The notes beneath the pieces are model-generated. The model made no database searches and was not told the origin of the DNA. It saw only the letters and a program-made list of their open reading frames with translations. This document shows positions 22,201 through 28,690 of a DNA stretch of 64,000 nt, piece by piece. Each line of letters starts with the position of its first letter. The first letter of the stretch is position 1. Both the position numbers and the translations under genes were made by a program. Source of the stretch: Comamonas suwonensis. GTDB lineage: Bacteria > Pseudomonadota > Gammaproteobacteria > Burkholderiales > Burkholderiaceae_C. The stretch lies in the NCBI RefSeq assembly GCF_012844455.2, contig NZ_JABBCQ020000019.1:22286-86285 (forward strand), in the 5' to 3' direction.

Positions 22201-22484
22201 TGGGCATGCGCATGTTGGGCAAACATCTGCTGATTCAGCGACTCAATGCCGCTCAGATCATCGGCCAGCCTTGCCAGCAACTGAACATAGTCCCCCAGGC
22301 GTTGCTCCAGCAAGCGCGTCGCCATATCAGCACTGAACTGCAGCCGCTTCTCCATGCGCAATTCATGCTGATGGCGCAAAGCCCAGGCTCCCAGCACACC
22401 GCCAGAGACCCCCAGTGCCAATGCAAGCAGAGCCAGCCAGCGTCGGCTTGCCTTTATCGTCGGTTGTGTCGCAAATGGGGACAT
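19221..22484 (-). CDS. CHASE/PAS/GGDEF/EAL signalling protein (cyclic-di-GMP)
   Basis: This protein has 1087 residues from the chosen ATG (an in-frame GTG lies 14 codons upstream). The order is: TM helix, CHASE-type periplasmic sensor, second TM (about 320-345), two PAS domains, GGDEF (about 560-735), EAL (about 830-1080). The GGDEF signature is GGDDF near residue 720, the usual GH before GD is GL, and no RxxD inhibitory site precedes it, so this domain may be inactive or allosteric. The EAL signature is EGL near 851. The other catalytic residues appear intact: NVS, ELTE, DDFGTGYSS, KIDR, AEGVET. A phosphodiesterase is the likelier output. Confidence 0.9.
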   Translation of the reverse strand: MSPFATQPTIKASRRWLALLALALGVSGGVLGAWALRHQHELRMEKRLQFSADMATRLLEQRLGDYVQLLARLADDLSGIESLNQQMFAQHAHAQLSQRGLMGLQALSLTRALGAGKYVDLEKDSQAFEVAYAWPIVGNEALVGTNARQPAEAFHSLMTVWHSRQMSMSAPFRFLQLPGSPDGVILRVPLRTVSDVRSGGVQPLPLMGTVNASIRLDDLIRGVVPSNLYPQVAMRLLDVSPAALPKKPSVSGGKVFVRRVDTRGLSSQTLFTGKLWKASESHQEFDLIKPLEREIQVSDRVWALQFKPALSSQHKLERILPWLMLAAGVLVGLALAAGVSGWWQSRWSWRKRIKVSAQARQESDARFHAMCEQAAMGVIEMDVETRSVLKVNQHLCRMLGYEVHEIDQRNAMDLVMPEDQARCAQLLKGLDLQQFQHNAAEFCLRAKDGSPVWVELNAFLTGRQDTKRLQLLVNDISERKRLEQMERLGHQQLRNLMQRLPVGVVMEDLSGRLVYWNDEFLRLAGQGSKTGITTSQWWECMFPDAAERERVVQRWEFAKAQASQLLKAQQTVRVADDGMEWEEIFTHSAASMIAAQLLVLTGVDGERRTVAVSAVLQNDGCLMVMQDQSQRIAAEQEVKRLAFYDALTALPNRRLLADRLQHALVMAQRKSHFGGVVLLDIDNFKAFNETYGLEQGDLLLQALSQRILGFLPPGATIARQGGDDFALLIENLGGDSVAAAARLEKEANQWLTRLREPMVTGGVTHSITVSMGLSLFGEQALTSEEVQRRAEMAMYQAKNLGRNLSCFFDPLLQSALQERRSMEHDMRSGLEAGEFELYYQPQVEMGKVIGAEGLLRWKHPERGFVPPAQFISLAEETGVILPLGEWVLQSACQQLAKWARHPRYAQLVLSVNVSPKQFHQSGFVEQVLKALAEHGANAKLLKLELTEGMLLSDMDDTIAKMNRLKSYGISFALDDFGTGYSSLYYLKRLPLDQLKIDRSFVRDVLTDPNDAAIARTIVALAKNLGLHVIAEGVETQAQSRFLEDIRCYAWQGFLMSPPVEVLEFQRLVTYGNVPGALTPALSPASLR

Positions 22485-22902
22485 GCCAAAAACACAAGAG
22501 TCCTGAGTTATGAAGTTGCTACACACACGCTCTGAAATGCGCTTGCGGTCTCCGCTGCGACAACAAAGTCATGTCACAGCCTGTAAGAATACTCCTACAA
22601 ACCAAAGAAAATTTGTGCCAAGTGAATACCCTGAGTGATGTGACATTCAGGTTGTCACACACGCTTCAAATCATAGGTAAAACCAGATGCATCAAGTGCA
22701 AAGCGCTAAAAAAATCAAGAGCACAGCGCGTCTGGAAAATTAATAAACGTCAATATTCCTCAACGCTTAGTCACTTTTAGGAGCTCTATAAAGCGGTACT
22801 AGATCGTCTGTTGAAAACAACAATCACAGAGATCCAATATATTTCAGTAGGTTATTGCACTGCAAATTTGCTGGATACAAACCTCTGAACAGATCATTCA
22901 CC
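22485..22902. other. 418-bp spacer, AT-richer than average
   Basis: This divergent intergenic region separates the GGDEF/EAL gene and the flavoprotein gene at 22903. Apart from the inverted repeat at 22639-22659 I see no gene. Base composition falls well below the window's usual GC, especially at 22570-22880. It probably holds both promoters. Confidence 0.5.
22639..22659. promoter_or_regulatory. Inverted repeat TGTGACA-N7-TGTCACA
   Basis: A perfect 7-bp inverted repeat with a 7-bp spacer lies between two divergent genes. The spacing does not fit the standard CRP site, so the binding protein is unknown. It could equally be chance. Confidence 0.35.
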
Positions 22903-23403
22903 ATGCCTCTGCGCCTTGCTTTACTGATCATCTACCACTCTCATACTGGCGGAACTTGCCAGATGGCTGAGGCGGCCTGTGCAGGTGCCCTGCGTGAAGG
23001 GTCGGTTGATGTGCGATTGCTGCATGCAAGCCAGGCAGGTGCGCAGGACTTGCTGAGCGCCCAAGGCTATCTGTTTGCCACACCTGAGAATCTGGCAGCT
23101 ATCAGCGGCTTGATGAAGGATTTTTTTGATCGCAGCTACTACGGTGCACTCGATCAAATTCAGGGCCGCCCCTATGCCAGCCTGATCTGTGCGGGCAGCG
23201 ACGGCCGCAACGCCGCCAGACAAATAGAGCGAATTGCGACGGGTTGGCATCTGAGAGCGGTGGCCGAACCCCTCATCATTTGCACTCATGCGCAAACGCC
23301 CAAGGCCATTCTCGCGCCCAAGCAGATTGACTCCGCCGACTTGCAGCGCTGCGAGGAACTGGGCCAATCATTGGCTGCAGGGCTGGCTCTGGGAGTTTTC
23401 TAA
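22903..23403 (+). CDS. Flavodoxin-like NAD(P)H oxidoreductase
   Basis: This 166-residue protein has a flavodoxin fold: IIYHSHTGGTCQMAE is the FMN phosphate loop, and a YLFATPENLAAISG loop and an RPYASLICAGSDG strand follow. These features are shared with the small NADPH-dependent FMN reductase/WrbA-like group. The start is the ATG at 22903, immediately before the first strand; 16 upstream in-frame codons look non-coding. It converges with the secreted-protein operon, with a terminator between. The substrate is unknown. Confidence 0.75.
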   Translation: MPLRLALLIIYHSHTGGTCQMAEAACAGALREGSVDVRLLHASQAGAQDLLSAQGYLFATPENLAAISGLMKDFFDRSYYGALDQIQGRPYASLICAGSDGRNAARQIERIATGWHLRAVAEPLIICTHAQTPKAILAPKQIDSADLQRCEELGQSLAAGLALGVF

Positions 23404-23411
23404 AGATGAAG

Positions 23412-23452
23412 CGAAAAAAAGAAATCCCGCAAAACATTGAGTGCTTGCGGGA
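23412..23452 (-). terminator. Terminator of the secreted-protein operon (minus strand)
   Basis: The 8-bp stem tcccgcaa/ttgcggga (23425-23452) is followed on the minus strand by a T-rich tract, the complement of 23412-23424. It lies 74 bp past the stop of the 23526 gene and also separates it from the convergent flavoprotein gene. Confidence 0.8.
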
Positions 23453-23525
23453 AGTCCTTAGCTGCTTTGCTGCTGTGTATCAGCAGCAGACATTCATCAT
23501 GCCTTATAGCGACAGATAACAGAAT

Positions 23526-23858
23526 CTACTCCTCAACCGGAATAAAAAACAGATACTCACCAGGCCCCATTTGCGGGGTGATCACATAGCCTTCACAATT
23601 GCCGTTCTTACACTTCACGGTGATGGCCCGAGGCCAAATAGTTGCAGCAGTCGGGTAGCCAGGCAGGTACTGAGGCACATGCCATACACCGTAGTTGCCT
23701 ACGGGCTGAGCCTGCTCCTCCCCCCCCCCGCTTTGCTCGCCACTGCCAAAAATTTGGCGTTGAATGCTCAGTGGCATATTGGCAATGACAGGGGCTGCTG
23801 CAGACCATACAGGAATGCAGCCAGCGACTGCCGCGACAAAAACGAGAGCTTTATACAT
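23526..23858 (-). CDS. Small exported protein of unknown function with a C10 tract
   Basis: This 110-residue protein has a signal peptide (VFVAAVAGCIPVWSAAA). A short Ser/Gly/Glu linker (GEQSGGGEEQ) and a C-terminal part with a CKNGNC cysteine pair follow. I do not recognise the family. The linker is encoded by a run of ten C on the plus strand (23720-23729), equivalent to ten G in the coding strand. Slippage there would shift the frame and truncate the protein. It is last of three exported-protein genes on this strand, 30 bp after its upstream neighbour. Confidence 0.65.
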   Translation of the reverse strand: MYKALVFVAAVAGCIPVWSAAAPVIANMPLSIQRQIFGSGEQSGGGEEQAQPVGNYGVWHVPQYLPGYPTAATIWPRAITVKCKNGNCEGYVITPQMGPGEYLFFIPVEE

Positions 23859-23888
23859 AGCAGCCTCCTGAATTCTGTTCAGCGCCCA

Positions 23889-24623
23889 TCAATTAGGATA
23901 AAGCGCCGAGGTGGATCCAGGCTGTAATTCCGATGCTTGGTTGACCGGAGAGCTGGAAGCTGTCTGCTGCTCTGGCAGCATTGCGACGCTACCTTCAGCA
24001 GAGGCATTTGCACCGTAGTTGCTGCGGCGCTCATCCGCCGTCATGGATTGAGGGCATTTCGAACCCGTGATTTCCAGTGCAACACGCGCTGCCGGGTCCA
24101 TGCAATCCATGGCCAGAGATGCGGCTTTCATGCCTTTGTTCCAGAGCTCGCGACTCATTTTCAGACGCTTGCAATGATCGTCTGACCAAGTCGTTCCAAA
24201 GCTCACACCGAAGCCAGGCCCGTTGGCACTGCCGCTGCTGCTTCCCATGCAAGTGTCATTGCTGGTCGTCAAGTTTGGACCATTGACGCTGGGCACATTC
24301 TTCATGGTGTACGAACCCGTGTACTCCACAATGTTCTTGGACGTTCCACCAATGGTGCTGTTAATGTTCTGGGTCGTCGTTCCAGATGTCGTAATGCTTT
24401 GGTCTGAGCGACTATCAACGGTCTGAGTCGATCGACTGTCCATGGTTGATGCAGACCGAGACTCCACCGCCGGACTTGCTGCAGGCGTAATGAACGTAAT
24501 CGACTGATTTTGCTGGGCCCCCACGGAAGATGAGGAAGAGGAGCTTTGCGCGCTGCTATCGGCATTCTGCGCAACGCTACACAAAGGAACACAAAGGCTT
24601 AATAAAGCTATTGAGACTTTCAT
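23889..24623 (-). CDS. Exported Ser/Thr-rich protein with four-cysteine C-terminal domain
   Basis: This 244-residue protein starts at an ATG with a strong AAAGGAG site and has a cleavable signal (ALLSLCVPLCSVAQ). Residues about 22-110 are Ser/Thr/Gln-rich low complexity with repeats (SRSASTMDSRST, then QTVDSRSDQS). A conserved-looking domain follows: NDTCMGSSSGSANG, FGVSFGTTWSDDHC, SRELWNKGMKAASLAMDC and SKCPQSM. I have seen this C-terminal pattern in phage- and secretion-associated hypothetical proteins, but cannot name a family. It is the middle gene of the three-gene operon. Its role may be as an accessory or export factor for the low-complexity protein upstream. Confidence 0.68.
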   Translation of the reverse strand: MKVSIALLSLCVPLCSVAQNADSSAQSSSSSSSVGAQQNQSITFITPAASPAVESRSASTMDSRSTQTVDSRSDQSITTSGTTTQNINSTIGGTSKNIVEYTGSYTMKNVPSVNGPNLTTSNDTCMGSSSGSANGPGFGVSFGTTWSDDHCKRLKMSRELWNKGMKAASLAMDCMDPAARVALEITGSKCPQSMTADERRSNYGANASAEGSVAMLPEQQTASSSPVNQASELQPGSTSALYPN

Positions 24624-24645
24624 GCTTTTTCTCCTTTGACACCGA

Positions 24646-24667
24646 GTCTTGCCTTGAACGGCAAGAC
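24646..24667 (-). terminator. Hairpin between the first two operon genes
   Basis: The 8-bp perfect stem gtcttgcc/ggcaagac has a 6-nt loop and lies in the 76-bp gap between the 24700 and 23889 genes. It has no T-run, so it more likely stabilises or tunes the first gene's mRNA than terminates it. Confidence 0.45.
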
Positions 24668-24699
24668 CCGGGGACAAGCATAACTAGGGTGGATAACTA

Positions 24700-25398
24700 T
24701 TAGAAAGCGAAGGAACCCGATCCGGCTCCTGCACTACCGCCAGTACCGCCACCATTAGAGAAGCCGCCGGCATTACCTAGAGCACCGCCACTGGTGTTGA
24801 CATGTCCGACCGAGCTAGCACCGGAGGTGTTGTTGGTCCAAGCACCGCCAGGGCCGGAAATGGCTCCCGAGGTGGCGCCGTAGTTGGATTGCGTACCGGC
24901 CGTGCTATTGACTGCCGCAATACCGCCACCAGGGCCAGCATAAGTACCCGCGGCATTGTTGGTGTGCGAATTTGCCTGACCGGCTGCACCACCCACTACA
25001 GCGGCACCGCCAGGTGCACTAGCGCCGTAACCGGCAGCTGCGCCTGAATGCGCATTGGCACTGGTCACGCCGCCGCCTGCAGCTACGCCGTTTCCGGACG
25101 TTGCAGCCAGACTTTGCACGGAACCTGTAGTTGTAGCGCTACCGCCGACGGCTGCACCGCCGATAGCAGTATGGCCAATGTTGCCTGCTCCACCAGTAGC
25201 ACCTGCGGTTGCATTAGCAGCCGAAGAAGCACTATTGAAGCTCAAGGCACTTCCGTTGCCTGCACTCGCAGCATTTGACGACGTAGCCGATCCGGCACTG
25301 GACGACGTGTTCGTTGCAGCAATGCTATTGCTGCTAACAGCAGCAGATGCAACACCAGCCAAAGCGACGACAGCCATTGCAATCAGAGATTTTTTCAT
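24700..25398 (-). CDS. Exported Gly/Ala/Ser/Asn-rich low-complexity protein, possible surface polymer
   Basis: This 232-residue protein starts at an ATG with an AAAGGG site and has a signal peptide (IAMAVVALAGVASA). The mature part is almost only Gly, Ala, Ser, Asn and Thr, with recurrent motifs such as SxNA, GGAAV and AGPGGG, no cysteine and hardly any charged residue. It ends in GSGSFAF, an aromatic terminus. The composition resembles bacterial functional amyloids or adhesins, but there is no CsgA-type or FapC-type repeat and no RTX nonapeptide. It is first in its operon. It sits opposite a two-component system across an AT-rich spacer. The function is inferred only. Confidence 0.65.
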   Translation of the reverse strand: MKKSLIAMAVVALAGVASAAVSSNSIAATNTSSSAGSATSSNAASAGNGSALSFNSASSAANATAGATGGAGNIGHTAIGGAAVGGSATTTGSVQSLAATSGNGVAAGGGVTSANAHSGAAAGYGASAPGGAAVVGGAAGQANSHTNNAAGTYAGPGGGIAAVNSTAGTQSNYGATSGAISGPGGAWTNNTSGASSVGHVNTSGGALGNAGGFSNGGGTGGSAGAGSGSFAF

Positions 25399-26059
25399 GA
25401 TGGACCCTTTGATTAGCCAGTTCCCAGAACACTGAGAGAGTTGAGGCAACAGAGTTGTTGCATCTCACTGCAACACCTCCCATAAACCGTCTGCAACTTT
25501 TGAAATGTCTTAAGTTCCGTTTCAAAACTTGCTTTCGGTCAGCGCCAGTTTCAGCACAGGTGAAAAAATCAGGAATACCTTGATCGAAAGAAATTTTTTC
25601 AATCTTCGAAGACTGCCAAATAAACCTTTACAGCCTTTGATAGACGGCATCTTCATGCTATGCAGTTTGCATTTTTAGACACTTGAATCAGTGAAGTATA
25701 AAAATGTAAATTTCTTATCTTTAAGAAATCAAATTTAATCCACATCACACACCAATATCGAAAAAAAGTTACCGCCCTCGTTACGGAAAATAAATATCTC
25801 TTGGTCTTTTAAGACTAGCCAATAGTCCGACAAAAAATTTATCCTTATATGATCCAATAGATAAATTAAACATCTCAACTAAAAATAATAAATCAATAGT
25901 TTTTATAAATACTCAATGATTAATACCTAGATTTAAAGTGATTTTTTGTAAATTTGGTAAAAAAAATATTGAATTAACAGTTTTTATAGATTTAAAAAAT
26001 CTCATAATTTATTTTCCAAATCAGCTCATAAATTTCCAGTTGTTAGCAGGGAGTGAACC
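25399..26059. promoter_or_regulatory. 661-bp AT-rich divergent regulatory spacer
   Basis: There is no gene I can support here. The segment from about 25500 to 26045 is strongly AT-rich with many A and T tracts, unlike the rest of the window. It separates the secreted-protein operon (minus) from the response regulator (plus), so promoters for both should lie here. Its composition fits binding by a nucleoid silencer of the MvaT/H-NS type or a curved promoter. No individual box is clear. Confidence 0.5.
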
Positions 26060-26824
26060 ATGTCGGCTGTTCAAACATCTTTTTGCCCTGCATCCTTCAG
26101 TGGAACAGGAGACTCCGCACACACTGCAAACATGCACATGTGGCCCATGCACATGGTGGGACAACAAAGCCAGCCTGTGCGAGTCTTTGTAGTAGACGAT
26201 GACAGCCACATCCGCAGAGTGATTGCCCAAGAGCTCATGGGTGACTCTCGAACCTTGCTCGTGGGACAGGCATCCAGTTTGAGGGAGGCGCGCAAGAACA
26301 TCCCGCTTCAGGACTTCGATGTGCTGATCGTGGACCTCAACCTTGGCGACGGAGAAGGCCTGGAGCTGCTCGATCTTGTCAACCAGACCCGCCCCCATGT
26401 GCTCAGCATTGTGGTGTCGGTGACGGAGCGTGATGACAAAGTTTTTCAGGCTTTTGAGAAAGGTGCCGTGGGGTACTTGTTAAAGAACTCCTGGTTTGGA
26501 GACTATTCGCAAGCGGTTCTGCAAGTTGCTAATGGCGGTGCATCTATCACGCCATCGCTGGCAAAAAAGATGCTTTCCCGCCTAGAAAAAACCCACCCAT
26601 TAAGCATGCCAACTTCAAATTTTCTTGCAGAAGAAAAGCTCTCAGAGAGAGAAATTGAAATATTAAAATTGATTGCCTGCGGGTATAGTTCCCCTGAAAT
26701 AGCAAGCTACTTAAAAATAAGCACACTCACTGTTTCGACACATGTAAAAAACATGTATAGAAAGTTGCAAGCCAAAACAAGAGCCCATGCAGTGAGAGCA
26801 GCCTCATTGCGAGGACTGATATAG
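26060..26824 (+). CDS. NarL/FixJ-family response regulator
   Basis: This 254-residue protein has an N-terminal extension of about 40 residues rich in Met and His (NMHMWPMHM). A receiver domain follows, with acidic D46-D48, phospho-acceptor D92 (LIVDLNLGDGEG) and the conserved Lys in YLLKNS. A LuxR-type helix-turn-helix covers about 194-240 (LSEREIEILKLIACGYSSPEIA). The start has a GGGAG site. Its kinase gene follows after 66 bp. Codon use in the last third is AT-richer, like the upstream spacer. It is the prime candidate regulator of the divergent secreted-protein operon. Confidence 0.88.
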   Translation: MSAVQTSFCPASFSGTGDSAHTANMHMWPMHMVGQQSQPVRVFVVDDDSHIRRVIAQELMGDSRTLLVGQASSLREARKNIPLQDFDVLIVDLNLGDGEGLELLDLVNQTRPHVLSIVVSVTERDDKVFQAFEKGAVGYLLKNSWFGDYSQAVLQVANGGASITPSLAKKMLSRLEKTHPLSMPTSNFLAEEKLSEREIEILKLIACGYSSPEIASYLKISTLTVSTHVKNMYRKLQAKTRAHAVRAASLRGLI

Positions 26825-26890
26825 GAATACCCGTACAGGCTCAGCTGAGTCAAATCATTTCATCCGTCAATCAACCATTTTGAGGTTGAT

Positions 26891-27751
26891 ATGGAATCTT
26901 TACGCAGTCTTGGGCTCAGGTCTGCAGCTAATATGCTGCAGGTCAGTGTAATATTATGCTGGTGTTTCATTACCTCCATACGAGATAACAATTGGTTTTT
27001 CTTCATCAGCATTCTGGCTGCATTAATCGGCTTGATGATGGCTTTGCGCTATATGCCAAGAATCTATCGCGTCATCAAAGCCAAAATGCGCTTCAGCGTC
27101 CACCCCTCCAGAGAGGTGCAGGAGGAGAGAAAGCGCATCGCCTCTGACTTGCACGACACACTGGGCAGCCAGCTAGTGCAGGCCTTGACCTTGATGGATG
27201 GGCAAGCGCTCACCGAAGGCAGCCCCATCAAAGAAGTGCTTGAGCGGTCTTTGCTGGATTTACGCCTGATTGTGGACTCCATGGACGCGCAAGACGACAG
27301 TCTCACCATGCGTCTGGCTCGGCTGCGCCATAGGCTGGATCCAGTGCTGCAGCGCAAAGGTCTGGCTCTGCACTGGCAGCTTTGCGATCCTGAATTAGGT
27401 ATCGGTCGACACACCAGCCGTACCCTGCCCAAAGGCCGCGTTGCCCATCAAATTCTGGCCGTGGTGCAAACCAGTCTCAGCAATACGCTGGAGCACGCTC
27501 ATGCGAGTGACATCTGGGTCACGCTGGAGCCTTATGAGAGCGATGACCCCGAATGTTTTGGCTGGGACTGGTGCCTCAGCGTCGAAGACAACGGCAAGGG
27601 TTTTGATCTTCGCGCCGTGCTTAGCGATGTATCCCAATCCGGCCACGGCGTCATCAACATGTTCAAGCGCATGCGCGAAATTGGAGGGGATCTGCACATT
27701 CACCCAAGGCAAGGGGGCGGCACCCAGGTGATGATGCGCTGGCGAGTCTGA
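26891..27751 (+). CDS. NarL-type sensor histidine kinase (HisKA_3)
   Basis: This 286-residue kinase has two N-terminal TM helices (about 14-30 and 35-55) joined by only a few residues, so there is almost no periplasmic sensor. The HisKA_3 box ERKRIASDLHDTLGSQ gives phospho-acceptor H88. The ATPase domain has an SNTLEHA N-box, DNGKGF, and GHGVINMFKRM. It pairs with the response regulator immediately upstream. The minimal sensor suggests detection within the membrane or in the cytoplasm. Confidence 0.88.
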   Translation: MESLRSLGLRSAANMLQVSVILCWCFITSIRDNNWFFFISILAALIGLMMALRYMPRIYRVIKAKMRFSVHPSREVQEERKRIASDLHDTLGSQLVQALTLMDGQALTEGSPIKEVLERSLLDLRLIVDSMDAQDDSLTMRLARLRHRLDPVLQRKGLALHWQLCDPELGIGRHTSRTLPKGRVAHQILAVVQTSLSNTLEHAHASDIWVTLEPYESDDPECFGWDWCLSVEDNGKGFDLRAVLSDVSQSGHGVINMFKRMREIGGDLHIHPRQGGGTQVMMRWRV

Positions 27752-27938
27752 GCTATGGCTTCTCCTCGGTAAGCTATATTGAGGAATGTGCCATCATTGG
27801 GTGAGTGCCGTATATCAAAATGATCTCTGGCCGAGCAGGGTAAGGCGTTCCTCTTTCAATCAGTCTTGCCAAGCTCAGTCAGCGCATCTCAGCCATACCG
27901 AACAAGCCCAGAAGCTCTATAACAAGTTCTCTCGCGCC

Positions 27939-28577
27939 ATGACTCAACTAGACCTCGACCGCCCCAAGCGCACACCGCGCGGCCCCAGCCCACAAAAGAC
28001 TCAGGCGACGCGCCGCACCATCGTCGCGGCGGCCTTTGAGGAATTTCTGGAGCATGGCTATGCGCGTGGCACCACCGCATCGGTCGCGCAGCGCGCAGGT
28101 CTCTCAAAAGTCACCCTGTTTCGGTACTTTGATAGCAAAGATGCCTTATTCGAAGCAGTGATACAGACCCATATCGCCTCTGCAGCTGTGGCCTTGCAAT
28201 CCAGCCCCATGCTTGAGCATGAATCTGTGGGTGAATATCTGCTCCGTACGGTGGGCGCAGCCGCAGAGGTCATTGACAGCAGCGGACGCTCTGCGACAGC
28301 TCGACTGGTCATCGCTGAAGGCCTGGAATTTCCACTTCTGGCGCAAATGTATCGCCGCTATGTGAACGATGCCTTGCTGGAGCATTTCAGCAGACTTGCC
28401 CAACTGGCTGCTGAACGCGGAGAGCTTAAGGCGCCTGAACTGATTCAGCACCCGGCCTTGCTGCTCGCCCCCCTCTGGATGGCCATGATGAACAACACGG
28501 TCATTCACCCCGAAGTGCCGATGAATGCCAAGACCCTGTTTCAACTCCAGGTCGCCTTGCTGTTCAAGATGCCTTGA
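27939..28577 (+). CDS. TetR/AcrR-family transcriptional regulator
   Basis: The protein is 212 residues from the chosen ATG; the longer upstream frame lacks family similarity. The N-terminal helix-turn-helix is at about 25-70 (IVAAAFEEFLEHGYARGTTASVA, KVTLFRYFDSKDALFEAV). The C-terminal ligand/dimer domain resembles the AefR-type group. It converges on the RND efflux operon, whose last gene ends 114 bp away on the other strand, with a bidirectional terminator between. Control of that pump is plausible from proximity but not shown. Confidence 0.85.
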   Translation: MTQLDLDRPKRTPRGPSPQKTQATRRTIVAAAFEEFLEHGYARGTTASVAQRAGLSKVTLFRYFDSKDALFEAVIQTHIASAAVALQSSPMLEHESVGEYLLRTVGAAAEVIDSSGRSATARLVIAEGLEFPLLAQMYRRYVNDALLEHFSRLAQLAAERGELKAPELIQHPALLLAPLWMAMMNNTVIHPEVPMNAKTLFQLQVALLFKMP

Positions 28578-28612
28578 ATCTGAATTTCGCATGAAATTCG
28601 CTCTAACCGCTT

Positions 28613-28636
28613 ACTCATAAAGCGCTAGGCGCTATC
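28613..28636. repeat. Short GCGCT palindrome, recurrent intergenic family
   Basis: The sequence is tactcataaagcgctaggcgctatcaaa. It is one of several spacer sequences in the window with a GCGCTT/AAGCGC core near TAGCTG or GCTATC. Others are at about 1610-1652, 9880-9935, 34763-34790, 40815-40870, 46970-46990 and 48088-48126. Confidence 0.5.
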
Positions 28637-28675
28637 AAAAAATCCGCAGTCTTTCGAGCTGCGGCTTTTATTTTT
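28637..28675. terminator. Bidirectional terminator between tetR and efflux operon
   Basis: The stem ccgcag/ctgcgg (28644-28664) has a T-rich tail on both strands: ttttatttttaag on plus, TTTTTTGATAG on minus. It serves the convergent TetR gene and the RND operon. Confidence 0.8.
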
Positions 28676-28690
28676 AAGCGCACACAAAGA

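Noticed and set aside
22639..22659. CRP or FNR binding site
   Set aside because: The repeat arms are CRP-like, but the spacing between TGTGA and TCACA is 11, not 6, and it is not an FNR TTGAT-N4-ATCAA site.
23526..25398. Prophage remnant
   Set aside because: The four-cysteine protein recalls phage-associated hypotheticals, but no integrase, terminase, capsid, tail or lysis gene is nearby.
24700..25398. RTX-type toxin or adhesin repeats
   Set aside because: Gly-rich, but no GGxGxDxLx nonapeptides and no Asp-rich calcium sites.
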